A stretch of 64,000 nucleotides of DNA, from the NCBI RefSeq assembly GCF_024347635.1, contig NZ_AP025510.1, forward strand, positions 744,001 to 808,000, in the 5' to 3' direction. Under the pieces are notes generated by a model that was not told the DNA's origin, made no database searches, and worked only from the letters and a program-made list of their open reading frames with translations. Below are positions 18,721 through 26,355 of this stretch, piece by piece; positions within the stretch are counted from its first letter, which is position 1; each line of letters opens with the position of its first letter. The DNA comes from Vibrio tasmaniensis. GTDB lineage: Bacteria > Pseudomonadota > Gammaproteobacteria > Enterobacterales > Vibrionaceae. Both the position numbers and the translations under genes were made by a program.

Positions 18721-19485
18721 GTGGATTTAGCAACCCTAATAGGTTTGATTGGTGGATTTGCCTTCGTAATTATGGCAATGATCCTAGGTGGAAGCCTCGG
18801 GATGTTCTATGACACGACATCCGTTTTGATCGTGATTGGTGGTTCAACGTTTGTTGTTCTAATGAAATTCACCATGGGACAGTTCTTTGGTGCGGCAAAA
18901 ATTGCCGGTAAAGCATTTATGTTTAAAGCCGATGAGCCAGAAGATCTTATTGCTAAAGTCGTAGAGATGGCGGATGCCGCGCGTAAAGGCGGTTTCTTAG
19001 CACTTGAAGAGATGGAAATCAGCAACAGTTTCATGCAAAAGGGCATTGACCTATTGGTAGATGGCCATGATGGCGATGTGGTGCGTGCAGCACTGCAAAA
19101 AGATATCGCGTTAACCACAGAGCGTCACGAACAGGGCGCTAAAGTATTTACAGCTTTTGGTGATGTTGCACCCGCAATGGGTATGATTGGTACCTTGGTT
19201 GGTTTGGTTGCCATGCTTTCGAACATGGATGATCCAAAAGCGATCGGGCCGGCGATGGCGGTTGCACTTTTAACCACTCTATATGGTGCAATTCTTTCGA
19301 ACATGGTGTTCTTCCCTATCGCGGACAAACTTGCTCTACGTCGTGATCAAGAGACACTGAATCGTCGTTTGGTGATGGATGGCGTACTCGCGATTCAAGA
19401 TGGTCAAAACCCACGAGTTATTGACGGTTACCTGAAGAGTTACCTTAACGAAGGTAAACGTACGATTGATGGTGAAATGGCTTAA
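18721..19485 (+). CDS. pomA: Sodium-driven flagellar motor stator PomA
   Basis: MotA/PomA-type inner-membrane protein of 254 residues with four membrane segments; five copies surround two PomB to form the stator that turns the polar flagellum on sodium flow. The large cytoplasmic loop between segments two and three carries charged residues that contact FliG. The segment AMGMIGTLVGLVAML starts the third membrane helix. The GTG start has an AGGAG site at normal spacing. pomB follows after 11 bases. Placement next to xseB is typical of vibrios. Confidence 0.96.
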   Translation: MDLATLIGLIGGFAFVIMAMILGGSLGMFYDTTSVLIVIGGSTFVVLMKFTMGQFFGAAKIAGKAFMFKADEPEDLIAKVVEMADAARKGGFLALEEMEISNSFMQKGIDLLVDGHDGDVVRAALQKDIALTTERHEQGAKVFTAFGDVAPAMGMIGTLVGLVAMLSNMDDPKAIGPAMAVALLTTLYGAILSNMVFFPIADKLALRRDQETLNRRLVMDGVLAIQDGQNPRVIDGYLKSYLNEGKRTIDGEMA

Positions 19486-19496
19486 GGGGAATAAAA

Positions 19497-20444
19497 ATGG
19501 ATGAAGAAAATCCATGTAAATGTCCCCCTCCGGGTTTGCCACAATGGATGGGAACATTTGCTGACTTGATGTCATTGTTGATGTGTTTCTTTGTACTGCT
19601 CCTTTCATTCTCTGAGATGGACGTACTGAAATTTAAACAAATCGCAGGCTCAATGAAATTCGCGTTTGGTGTACAAAACCGCTTGGAAGTGAAAGACATT
19701 CCTAAAGGTACCAGCATTATTGCGCAGGAGTTTCGTCCTGGTCGCCCAGAGCCAACTCCGATCGATGTGATCATGCAACAGACCATTGATATTACGCAGC
19801 AAACGCTTGAGTTTCATGAAGGAGAGTCTGAGCGTGCTGGTGGTACGATGCGTGATCAGGGCAAGATGACGGGTGGTAAATCAGCAGAGGTTTCTGCGCA
19901 CAACAACCAAAACTCAGAATCAGATCAGCAGCAACAGCAAGCTCAAGAACAGTCTCAAGAGATGGAAACCTTGATGGAAAGCATCAAGAAGGCGTTGGAG
20001 CGAGAGATCGACCAAGGCGCGATTGAGGTGGAAAACCTTGGTCAACAGATTGTGATTCGAATTCGCGAGAAGGGTGCATTCCCATCGGGTTCTGCTTTCC
20101 TTCAGCCTAAGTTCCGACCTTTGGTTAGACAGGTTGCCGAGTTAGTGAAAGATGTTCCGGGTATTGTCCGAATCTCTGGACATACTGATAATCAACGTCT
20201 TGACTCAGAGCTTTATCGTTCTAATTGGGATTTGTCATCGCAGCGTGCGGTGTCTGTGGCTCAAGAGATGGAAAAGGTACGTGGCTTCTCTCATCAACGC
20301 TTAAGAGTCCGTGGTATGGCAGACACTGAGCCAGTAGAGCCTAACGATACTGAATGGCAACGTAGCTTAAACCGACGTGTTGAAATCAGCATTATGCAGG
20401 GCGAACCGCTTTACAGTGAAGAAGTCCCAGTTATTGGTCAGTAG
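19497..20444 (+). CDS. pomB: Sodium-driven flagellar motor stator PomB
   Basis: Stator partner of PomA, 315 residues. One membrane helix follows a proline/cysteine-rich start (CKCPPPGLP), and the essential ion-binding aspartate is D23 in TFADLMSLL. A glutamine-rich linker spans about residues 140-160. The C-terminal OmpA-like domain, with SGHTDN near residue 222 and RRVEIS near the end, anchors the stator to peptidoglycan. Numbering is one lower than in the well-studied V. alginolyticus protein. The sodium preference is inferred from close likeness to PomB rather than MotB. Confidence 0.96.
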   Translation: MDEENPCKCPPPGLPQWMGTFADLMSLLMCFFVLLLSFSEMDVLKFKQIAGSMKFAFGVQNRLEVKDIPKGTSIIAQEFRPGRPEPTPIDVIMQQTIDITQQTLEFHEGESERAGGTMRDQGKMTGGKSAEVSAHNNQNSESDQQQQQAQEQSQEMETLMESIKKALEREIDQGAIEVENLGQQIVIRIREKGAFPSGSAFLQPKFRPLVRQVAELVKDVPGIVRISGHTDNQRLDSELYRSNWDLSSQRAVSVAQEMEKVRGFSHQRLRVRGMADTEPVEPNDTEWQRSLNRRVEISIMQGEPLYSEEVPVIGQ

Positions 20445-20482
20445 CATGTCGATTTGCGTCTGTTAATATGTGAATGACAACC

Positions 20483-20537
20483 AAAGCTCAACTTTATACA
20501 CTTTTAATTAGAAAGAGTGCTAAAGGTTGGGCTTTTT
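20483..20537 (+). terminator. Probable terminator after pomB
   Basis: AAAGCTCAACTTT (20483-20495) pairs with AAAGGTTGGGCTTT (20522-20535), allowing G-T pairs and one bulge, over a 26-base loop, ending in T residues. The long loop makes it weaker than others. The rest of the 339-bp pomB-thiI gap holds a TATAAT at 20664-20669, a likely thiI promoter. Confidence 0.6.
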
Positions 20538-20783
20538 CTTTGCTTGTTTGTACGGCTTCTTGAAGCTGCACTTGTGTCGCTTCGAAATCTGCTACTTTTA
20601 ATAACATGCAGTTTAATGATGAGGTTGAAGCACGCACTCTTTTCCTTGTTTGATTTTCTCATGTATAATTCGCGCCCTTAGATTTAATATTGATCTATTA
20701 TTGCTTCAATAACTATGTGAAATGACCTTTTACGTGGTGATGAACCTACTAAAATTTGTGAACCTTATTGGCGTGAAAGTACT

Positions 20784-22232
20784 ATGAAATTTATTGTTAA
20801 GCCTCATCCGGAAATTTTTATTAAAAGTGAATCGGTGCGTAAGCGCTTCACAAAGATTCTAGAACGTAATATTCGTACTATTCTTCAGCGTCGTACTGAG
20901 TCTGTGGCTGTCTTCAACCGTCGTGACTACATCGAAGTGACGTCTGAGAGCGACAAATACTTTAAAGAAACACTCGAAGTATTGACGCAAACTCCAGGTA
21001 TTCATCACTCCCTTGAAGTTCAGCAATCAGAGTTTAAAGACCTGCACCACATTTACGAGCAAGTTCTTGAGCGAAGCGGTGCTCTTATTGAAGGTAAGAC
21101 TTTCTCTGTGCGTGCTAAGCGTCGTGGTAAACATGACTTTACCTCTATCGAGCTAGAACGCTACGTAGGTGGTGGTTTAAACCAAGCGGTTGAATCAGCA
21201 AAAGTAAAACTGAAAAATCCAGATGTTACCGTTAAAGTTGAAGTCGAGAACGAGAAGCTAAACCAAGTTATTGAACGTCATAAAGGCCTAGGTGGTTTCC
21301 CTCTTGGTACTCAAGAAGATCTGCTTAGCTTGATCTCTGGTGGCTTTGATTCTGGTGTTTCAAGCTACTTACACATCAAACGTGGTTCTAAAGTGCATTA
21401 CTGCTTCTTCAATCTTGGTGGCCCTGCTCACGAGATTGGTGTTAAGCAAGTTTCTCACTATCTATGGGATAAATATGGTTCATCTGCAAAGGTGAAGTTT
21501 ATCTCTATCGATTTTGAACCTGTAGTTGCAGAGATCCTGGAGAACGTTGAAGACGGCCAAATGGGCGTTGTTCTTAAGCGTATGTTCATGCGTGCTGGTG
21601 GCATGGTTGCAGAGCGTTTCGGCATTGAAGCGTTAGTAACGGGTGAAGCTCTTGGTCAGGTTTCTAGCCAAACACTAACTAACTTGCGTCATATCGATAA
21701 CGTGACCGATACTTTGATCCTTCGTCCTCTTATCAACTGGGACAAAGAAGACATCATCGACCTGTCTCGTAAGATTGGTACTGAAGACTTCGCTAAAGTA
21801 ATGCCTGAGTATTGTGGTGTTATCTCTAAGAAGCCAACCGTGAAAGCGAAGAAAGGCAAACTAGAAGCGGAAGAAGCTAAGTTTAACTTCGAAGTGCTAG
21901 AGCAAGTGATCGAGAACGCTCGTATTATGGATATCCGTGATATCGAGAAAGAGAGCCAAGAACAGGCACCAGAAGTGGAGCAAGTTCAAGCCGTTGCTGA
22001 GCACGCTGTCGTTCTAGATATCCGTAGCCCAGACGAAGAAGACGAAAGCCCGCTAGAGATCGATGGTGTTGAAATCAAACACATCCCGTTCTTCAAGCTT
22101 TCAACTAAGTTTGGCGACCTAGATCAAACGAAAGAGTACTTGTTGTACTGTGACCGTGGTGTCATGAGCCGTCTGCAAGCGCTTTACTTGCAAGAGCAAG
22201 GCTTCCATAACGTTAAGGTTTACCGCCCATAG
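20784..22232 (+). CDS. thiI: tRNA 4-thiouridine synthase ThiI with rhodanese domain
   Basis: Sulfur carrier that makes 4-thiouridine at tRNA position 8 and supplies sulfur for the thiazole of thiamine. The 482-residue protein has an N-terminal ferredoxin-like and THUMP region, a PP-loop ATP-binding motif [10 protein letters not shown] near residue 187, C344 in PEYCGVIS, and a C-terminal rhodanese domain whose active cysteine is C456 in YCDRGV. Both cysteine positions equal those of the E. coli protein. The full rhodanese domain implies activity in both pathways. Confidence 0.97.
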   Translation: MKFIVKPHPEIFIKSESVRKRFTKILERNIRTILQRRTESVAVFNRRDYIEVTSESDKYFKETLEVLTQTPGIHHSLEVQQSEFKDLHHIYEQVLERSGALIEGKTFSVRAKRRGKHDFTSIELERYVGGGLNQAVESAKVKLKNPDVTVKVEVENEKLNQVIERHKGLGGFPLGTQEDLLSLISGGFDSGVSSYLHIKRGSKVHYCFFNLGGPAHEIGVKQVSHYLWDKYGSSAKVKFISIDFEPVVAEILENVEDGQMGVVLKRMFMRAGGMVAERFGIEALVTGEALGQVSSQTLTNLRHIDNVTDTLILRPLINWDKEDIIDLSRKIGTEDFAKVMPEYCGVISKKPTVKAKKGKLEAEEAKFNFEVLEQVIENARIMDIRDIEKESQEQAPEVEQVQAVAEHAVVLDIRSPDEEDESPLEIDGVEIKHIPFFKLSTKFGDLDQTKEYLLYCDRGVMSRLQALYLQEQGFHNVKVYRP

Positions 22233-22263
22233 TGGTGTGCTGAGCAACCGTTAATAATTTTGC

Positions 22264-22296
22264 AAAGCCGTTTACTGAAAAGTAAGCGGCTTTTTT
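22264..22296 (+). terminator. Intrinsic terminator after thiI
   Basis: A 12-bp stem (22265-22276 with 22281-22292, one G-T pair) with a GAAA loop is followed by T residues. The next about 300 bp (22297-22598) show no feature I can support. Confidence 0.88.
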
Positions 22297-22600
22297 ATTT
22301 TCGATTGTGAATGATTCACAGTGGTCAGACAGATGCGTGAGTTTGGGCGTGCTATCGTCATGCCCAGCTTTAAAATTTTTGATTGATAGAAATCGTAAGT
22401 GATAAACGGGCTTATATGTGACTGAAGAAGTGTGAGCATCTTGAGGAATCTGTTATTTTTTAGTGCTACTCAATGGTTCTATTTGTATGTGTTCAGTTGA
22501 TTATTTGAGTGGGTGTCTAATTCTGTGATTAACGATGAAAAATAATAAAGATTAATTAGCACAGCTATTGATAAACTTATTGTTACTTTTCTTTGCACAT

Positions 22601-22849
22601 AAAAAAACACCGCCCATAAGGCGGTGTAAACAAATTTGACAGACAGGTCAAAATAAATACAGGAAGTATATGTCTCGTTTCAGTATAGAACTGCAACAAA
22701 ACATTCGGTAGAACTCTACCCAACTCGAAAAGAACGAGTTTGCAAACACAACATCGCAGGAGCTAAACCAATTGATTCTAGAGAGAATCAAGCCGTTCAG
22801 GCTAGCTACTGCGGGATGAAATATAGAATTTCTCTGGCCGCTAGGCAAT
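22601..22849 (-). ncRNA. gcvB: GcvB small regulatory RNA
   Basis: Hfq-dependent small RNA that represses many amino-acid and peptide transporter mRNAs. Reading the minus strand, the G/U-rich pairing region GATGTTGTGTTTGCAA is at 22757-22742, followed by a hairpin (AACTCG with CGAGTT). The conserved 3' tract ACTTCCTGTA with TGACCTGTCTGTC (near 22668-22635) comes next, then a terminator stem ACACCGCC/GGCGGTGT with seven T residues. A TATAAT box reads at 22861-22856 on this strand. It is divergent from gcvA, the arrangement in E. coli where GcvA activates it. The 5' end is estimated. Confidence 0.9.
22602..22629 (-). terminator. GcvB intrinsic terminator
   Basis: The minus strand shows ACACCGCC, a five-base loop, GGCGGTGT and seven T residues, the typical GcvB end. 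Confidence 0.92.
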
Positions 22850-22904
22850 GGACAAATTATAATGTTTCAGATAAAAAAAACTAATGCTTATTTAGAGAGT
22901 AACT

Positions 22905-23813
22905 ATGTCTCGTCGATTACCCCCATTAAACTCGCTAAGAGTGTTTGAAGCCGCAGCTCGACACTTGAGTTTTACGCGTGCTGCAGAAGAGCTGTTTGTT
23001 ACTCAAGCTGCAGTCAGTCATCAGATTAAAGCGCTGGAAGAATTTTTGTCTCTGAAGCTTTTTCGTCGAAGGAATCGTTCTTTGTTGCTGACTGAAGAGG
23101 GACAAAGCTACTTCTTGGATATCAAAGATATTTTCACATCACTTGCTGAAGCGACGGATAAAGTGCTTGAGCGAAGTGAGAAGGGTGCATTGACCATCAG
23201 CTTACCTCCAAGCTTTGCGATTCAATGGTTAGTGCCAAGACTCGCTGACTTTAATCAACAAGAGCCTGATATTGATGTGCGAATCAAAGCCGTTGATATG
23301 GATGAAGGCTCGCTGACCGATGACGTAGACGTTGCTATCTATTATGGGAGAGGCAATTGGTCTGGTTTAAGAGCCGATAAGCTTTATCAAGAATATTTAA
23401 TTCCTTTATGCTCACCTTCGGTATTGCTTGGAATCAAGCCGTTAGAAACGCTCAGTGATTTGGCATGTCATACGCTACTGCATGATACTTCTCGAAAGGA
23501 TTGGAAACAGTTTGCTAAGCAAAATGGTATCGATGGGGTAAACGTTAACCATGGTCCTATCTTCAGTCACTCAACCATGGTGTTGCAGGCGGCCGCTCAC
23601 GGGCAAGGTATTGCTTTGGGTAATAATGTGTTGGCGCAACCTGAAATCGAAGCGGGTCGTTTGATTGCACCTTTTGATGAAGTGTTGGTAAGTAAGAACG
23701 CCTTCTATGTGGTTTGTCATGAGAAACAAGCTGACATGGGCCGTATCGCTACCTTCCGCGACTGGATGCTGGCGAAAGCGCAAAGTGAACAAGAGGATTT
23801 ACTCGATGAATAA
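22905..23813 (+). CDS. gcvA: LysR-family glycine cleavage activator GcvA
   Basis: 302-residue LysR regulator. The N-terminal winged helix begins RRLPPLNSLRVFEAAARHLS with FTRAAEELFVTQAAVSHQ in the recognition helix, the GcvA/AmpR-like signature. The remainder is the type-2 periplasmic-binding-like effector domain. In enterics GcvA controls the glycine cleavage operon and the divergent gcvB RNA; gcvB lies 55 bases upstream here in the same orientation, which strongly supports the name. Its stop overlaps the next gene by eight bases. Confidence 0.93.
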   Translation: MSRRLPPLNSLRVFEAAARHLSFTRAAEELFVTQAAVSHQIKALEEFLSLKLFRRRNRSLLLTEEGQSYFLDIKDIFTSLAEATDKVLERSEKGALTISLPPSFAIQWLVPRLADFNQQEPDIDVRIKAVDMDEGSLTDDVDVAIYYGRGNWSGLRADKLYQEYLIPLCSPSVLLGIKPLETLSDLACHTLLHDTSRKDWKQFAKQNGIDGVNVNHGPIFSHSTMVLQAAAHGQGIALGNNVLAQPEIEAGRLIAPFDEVLVSKNAFYVVCHEKQADMGRIATFRDWMLAKAQSEQEDLLDE

Positions 23814-24429
23814 CGTCATCATTGATGGTGAAGACAATCCAATCACCTTTATCTTTGCACATGGTGCTGGTGCAGGTATGGATCATGAATTCATGCAGTC
23901 GGTGGCAAAAGGGTTGGCCTTTAAAGGGATACGCGTGATCCGTTTTAATTTCCCTTACATGATTAAACGTGCTGAAGATGGCAAGCGTCGTCCACCTGAC
24001 CGAGCCCCTAAGCTGCTTGAAGCCTACCAAGAGATTATTGAGCAGGTTGATGCTGATAAGCTTGTGATTGGCGGTAAATCGATGGGAGGACGCATGGCGA
24101 GCCATTTGTCTGAAGTCGATAAGGTGGCAGCTATGGCGTGTTTGGGTTTTCCTTTCCACCCTCCAGGTAAGCCTGAGAAGTATAAAGGTGAGCATCTTGC
24201 TGAATTAGAGAAACCTTGTTTAATTTTACAAGGTGAACGTGACACCTTTGGTAAGCGTGAAGAGTTTGCTGATTTTGATCTGTCTGGTTCTATTCGTGTT
24301 GAATTTATTCCCGATGGCGACCACAGCTTTAAGCCTCGTAAGAGCTCTGGTTACACCGAACAGCAGAACATAGCTTTAACCGTTGAGAAGCTATCAGCGT
24401 TTATCAAAGAGGTGCTTAATGAGAAGTAA
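23806..24429 (+). CDS. Alpha/beta-hydrolase, KANL3/Tex30-like family
   Basis: Cytoplasmic hydrolase-fold protein of 207 residues and unknown substrate. The strand-turn FAHGAGAGMDHEFM is the oxyanion region, GGKSMGGRMA near residue 88 holds the likely nucleophile serine, GERDTFG the acid, and GDHSF near residue 168 the histidine, so the triad appears complete. The ATG at 23806 overlaps the gcvA end by eight bases and has AAGAGG at 23791; a much longer in-frame reading from 23707 lies inside gcvA and is rejected. It overlaps the next gene by 11 bases. Its place inside the gcvA unit suggests co-transcription but not a known role. Confidence 0.85.
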   Translation: MNNVIIDGEDNPITFIFAHGAGAGMDHEFMQSVAKGLAFKGIRVIRFNFPYMIKRAEDGKRRPPDRAPKLLEAYQEIIEQVDADKLVIGGKSMGGRMASHLSEVDKVAAMACLGFPFHPPGKPEKYKGEHLAELEKPCLILQGERDTFGKREEFADFDLSGSIRVEFIPDGDHSFKPRKSSGYTEQQNIALTVEKLSAFIKEVLNEK

Positions 24430-24817
24430 GTATTTACTCACCTTTGCAGGTATCTCTGGCGCAATAGCCGTAATGCTAGGTGCCTTCGCTGCTCACGGGT
24501 TAAAAGCTTTCTTACCAGAGTATCTGCTAGGCGTGTTTGAGACAGGTGTTCAGTACCAGTTTATCCATACACTAGCAATATTGGCGTGTGGTGCTCTGCT
24601 ACAGATGAAACTTGGTGCTAAATCACAAAAATATTTTTTCATTGCGGCAATTTGCTTTATCATCGGCATCCTTTGTTTTAGTGGCAGCCTTTATGGCTTA
24701 GCACTGACAGGAATAAAATGGTTTGGCCCTATCACTCCGTTTGGTGGTCTACTATTTATCATTGGTTGGGGAGTCTTCTCCTTCGCTGCTTTGAATATAA
24801 AAGAGGTAACTCAGTGA
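24419..24817 (+). CDS. ygdD: DUF423 inner-membrane protein YgdD
   Basis: 132-residue membrane protein with four hydrophobic segments and the family motif LGAFAAHGL near residue 20. Function is unknown. The ATG at 24419 has AGAGG at 24408-24412; a start at 24383 would read the hydrolase gene in another frame. The order gcvA, ygdD, rlmM is the same as in E. coli, except that the hydrolase gene is inserted here. It overlaps rlmM by four bases (GTGA). Confidence 0.88.
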   Translation: MRSKYLLTFAGISGAIAVMLGAFAAHGLKAFLPEYLLGVFETGVQYQFIHTLAILACGALLQMKLGAKSQKYFFIAAICFIIGILCFSGSLYGLALTGIKWFGPITPFGGLLFIIGWGVFSFAALNIKEVTQ

Positions 24818-25905
24818 AACACGTACTACTTTATTGTCGCTCTGGTTTTGAAAAAGAATGTGCTGGCGAAATTCAAGACAAGGCAACACAACTGGAAGTG
24901 TTTGGTTTTCCTCGCTTAAAGAACAATACAGGCTTTGTATTGTTTGAATGTTATCAAGCAGGCGAAGCCGATAAACTGGTTAAAGAGATCGACTTCCAAT
25001 CGCTGATCTTTGCTCGTCAAATGATCGCGGTAGCGGTCGAAATCAAAGACCTGCCAACCGATGACCGTATCTCTCCAATTCTTGAGGCGCTTTCTGAGAA
25101 AGAAGGTTTCCCACGTTGTGGCGATATCCGAATTGAAACGCCAGACACCAATGAAGCGAAAGAGCTTTTGAAATTCTGTCGTAAGTTTACTGTGCCAATG
25201 CGTCAAGCTATGCGTGGTAAAGGCCTGATGACAGCGAAAGACAATGTTAAGAAGCCTGTGCTTCACTTATGTTTTATCGCTCCGGGTCACTGTTTTGTTG
25301 GTTACTCTTACCCAACCAACAACTCACAGTTCTTCATGGGCATCCCTCGTTTGAAGTTCCCATCAGATGCGCCAAGCCGTTCTACATTGAAGCTAGAAGA
25401 AGCATTTCACGTATTCATCCCTCGTGATGAGTGGGACGAGCGTCTGGCTCCGGGGATGTGGGGCGTAGATTTAGGTGCGTGTCCAGGTGGTTGGACTTAC
25501 CAATTGGTTAAGCGTTCTATGTTTGTTCACTGTGTCGATAACGGCATGATGGCAGATAGCCTAATGGAAACGGGGCAAATTAAGCATCACATGGTAGATG
25601 GCTTTAAATTCGAACCTGACCGTAAGAACGTGACTTGGATTATTTGTGACATGGTTGAAAAACCGGCTCGTGTTGCTCATTTAATGGGTGAGTGGATCAT
25701 CAAAGGCTGGGCGAAAGAAGCACTGTTCAACCTTAAATTGCCAATGAAAGGCCGTTACGATGAAGTACTGCAGGATATCGAGAACCTGAAACAGTTCCTG
25801 ATTGATAACAAAGTTAAATTCAAGATGCAGGCGAAGCACCTTTACCACGATCGCGAAGAGATCACGGTTCATATTCAGTCGCTTTCGAATATCTCACCGT
25901 ACTAA
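24814..25905 (+). CDS. rlmM: 23S rRNA 2'-O-ribose methyltransferase RlmM
   Basis: SAM-dependent enzyme that methylates C2498 of 23S rRNA. From the GTG at 24814 it is 363 residues (E. coli 366). An N-terminal THUMP-like region precedes a Rossmann methyltransferase domain with the SAM motif [14 protein letters not shown] near residue 222 and the catalytic lysine region [14 protein letters not shown] near residue 307. GTG overlaps the ygdD stop and has an AGAGG site at 24802-24806; an ATG at 24718 in the same frame lies inside ygdD and lacks family support. Confidence 0.95.
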   Translation: MKHVLLYCRSGFEKECAGEIQDKATQLEVFGFPRLKNNTGFVLFECYQAGEADKLVKEIDFQSLIFARQMIAVAVEIKDLPTDDRISPILEALSEKEGFPRCGDIRIETPDTNEAKELLKFCRKFTVPMRQAMRGKGLMTAKDNVKKPVLHLCFIAPGHCFVGYSYPTNNSQFFMGIPRLKFPSDAPSRSTLKLEEAFHVFIPRDEWDERLAPGMWGVDLGACPGGWTYQLVKRSMFVHCVDNGMMADSLMETGQIKHHMVDGFKFEPDRKNVTWIICDMVEKPARVAHLMGEWIIKGWAKEALFNLKLPMKGRYDEVLQDIENLKQFLIDNKVKFKMQAKHLYHDREEITVHIQSLSNISPY

Positions 25906-25933
25906 TATTTTCATTAGTATGTCAGTGATAAAG

Positions 25934-25960
25934 AAAATGCTCCTTTAAGGGGCATTTTTT
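25934..25960 (+). terminator. Intrinsic terminator after rlmM
   Basis: AAATGCTCC (25935-25943) pairs with GGGGCATTT (25949-25957), one G-T pair, and continues in T residues. Confidence 0.85.
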
Positions 25961-26116
25961 GTATCTGAAGTTTGTTATTAGCTTAATTTTCACAGTGTGA
26001 GGATAGTTTATTTAGGGTGGTCTATTTATGCTTTTTAGTCACATTTAGGTGTGATTATTGTCAATGTAACTTAGTTTAAAATCATGTAATAGGCGCTCAT
26101 TAGTACTGATTCTAGA

Positions 26117-26229
26117 TAAAAAAGCCGTAAGCGAATGATACTTACGGCTACCTAGTTCCGCAGTGACACGAAGAAGGGTTTATTTAAAATTCAGCAGTAA
26201 ATTACAGCAAGAACATCCTAATCAAATTG
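26117..26229 (-). ncRNA. Candidate small RNA divergent from the TonB receptor
   Basis: On the minus strand a TATAAT box (26241-26236) predicts a start near 26229, and a clear terminator ends about 112 nt later. No ORF of note is inside. A Fur-type box lies just upstream. I do not recognise the sequence as RyhB or another named RNA. The terminator is strong evidence that something is transcribed leftwards here; the exact start is a guess. Confidence 0.45.
26118..26149 (-). terminator. Minus-strand terminator in the rlmM-TonB receptor gap
   Basis: AGCCGTAAG (26123-26131) pairs perfectly with CTTACGGCT (26141-26149). The A run at 26118-26122 gives a U tract only on the minus strand, where no annotated gene ends. 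Confidence 0.8.
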
Positions 26230-26265
26230 TATTTTATTATAAGTAAGTAAATGTAAGTAAAGAAT

Positions 26266-26284
26266 GTAAATGATAATTATTACT
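26266..26284. promoter_or_regulatory. Fur box
   Basis: The 19-mer at 26266-26284 (GTAAATGATAATTATTACT) matches the Fur consensus GATAATGATAATCATTATC at 14 of 19 positions. It lies between the divergent TonB receptor gene and the candidate small RNA, so iron-Fur could repress both. Confidence 0.65.
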
Positions 26285-26355
26285 ATTAACATAGTTATTA
26301 GTGTCGTGTACCATTCGTGCACTTTTACTTAAATCTATAAAATATAAGTCGCATT

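Noticed and set aside
22648..22848. 66-codon minus-strand ORF
   Set aside because: It lies wholly inside the GcvB RNA, has no ribosome site and its composition follows the RNA's conserved motifs.
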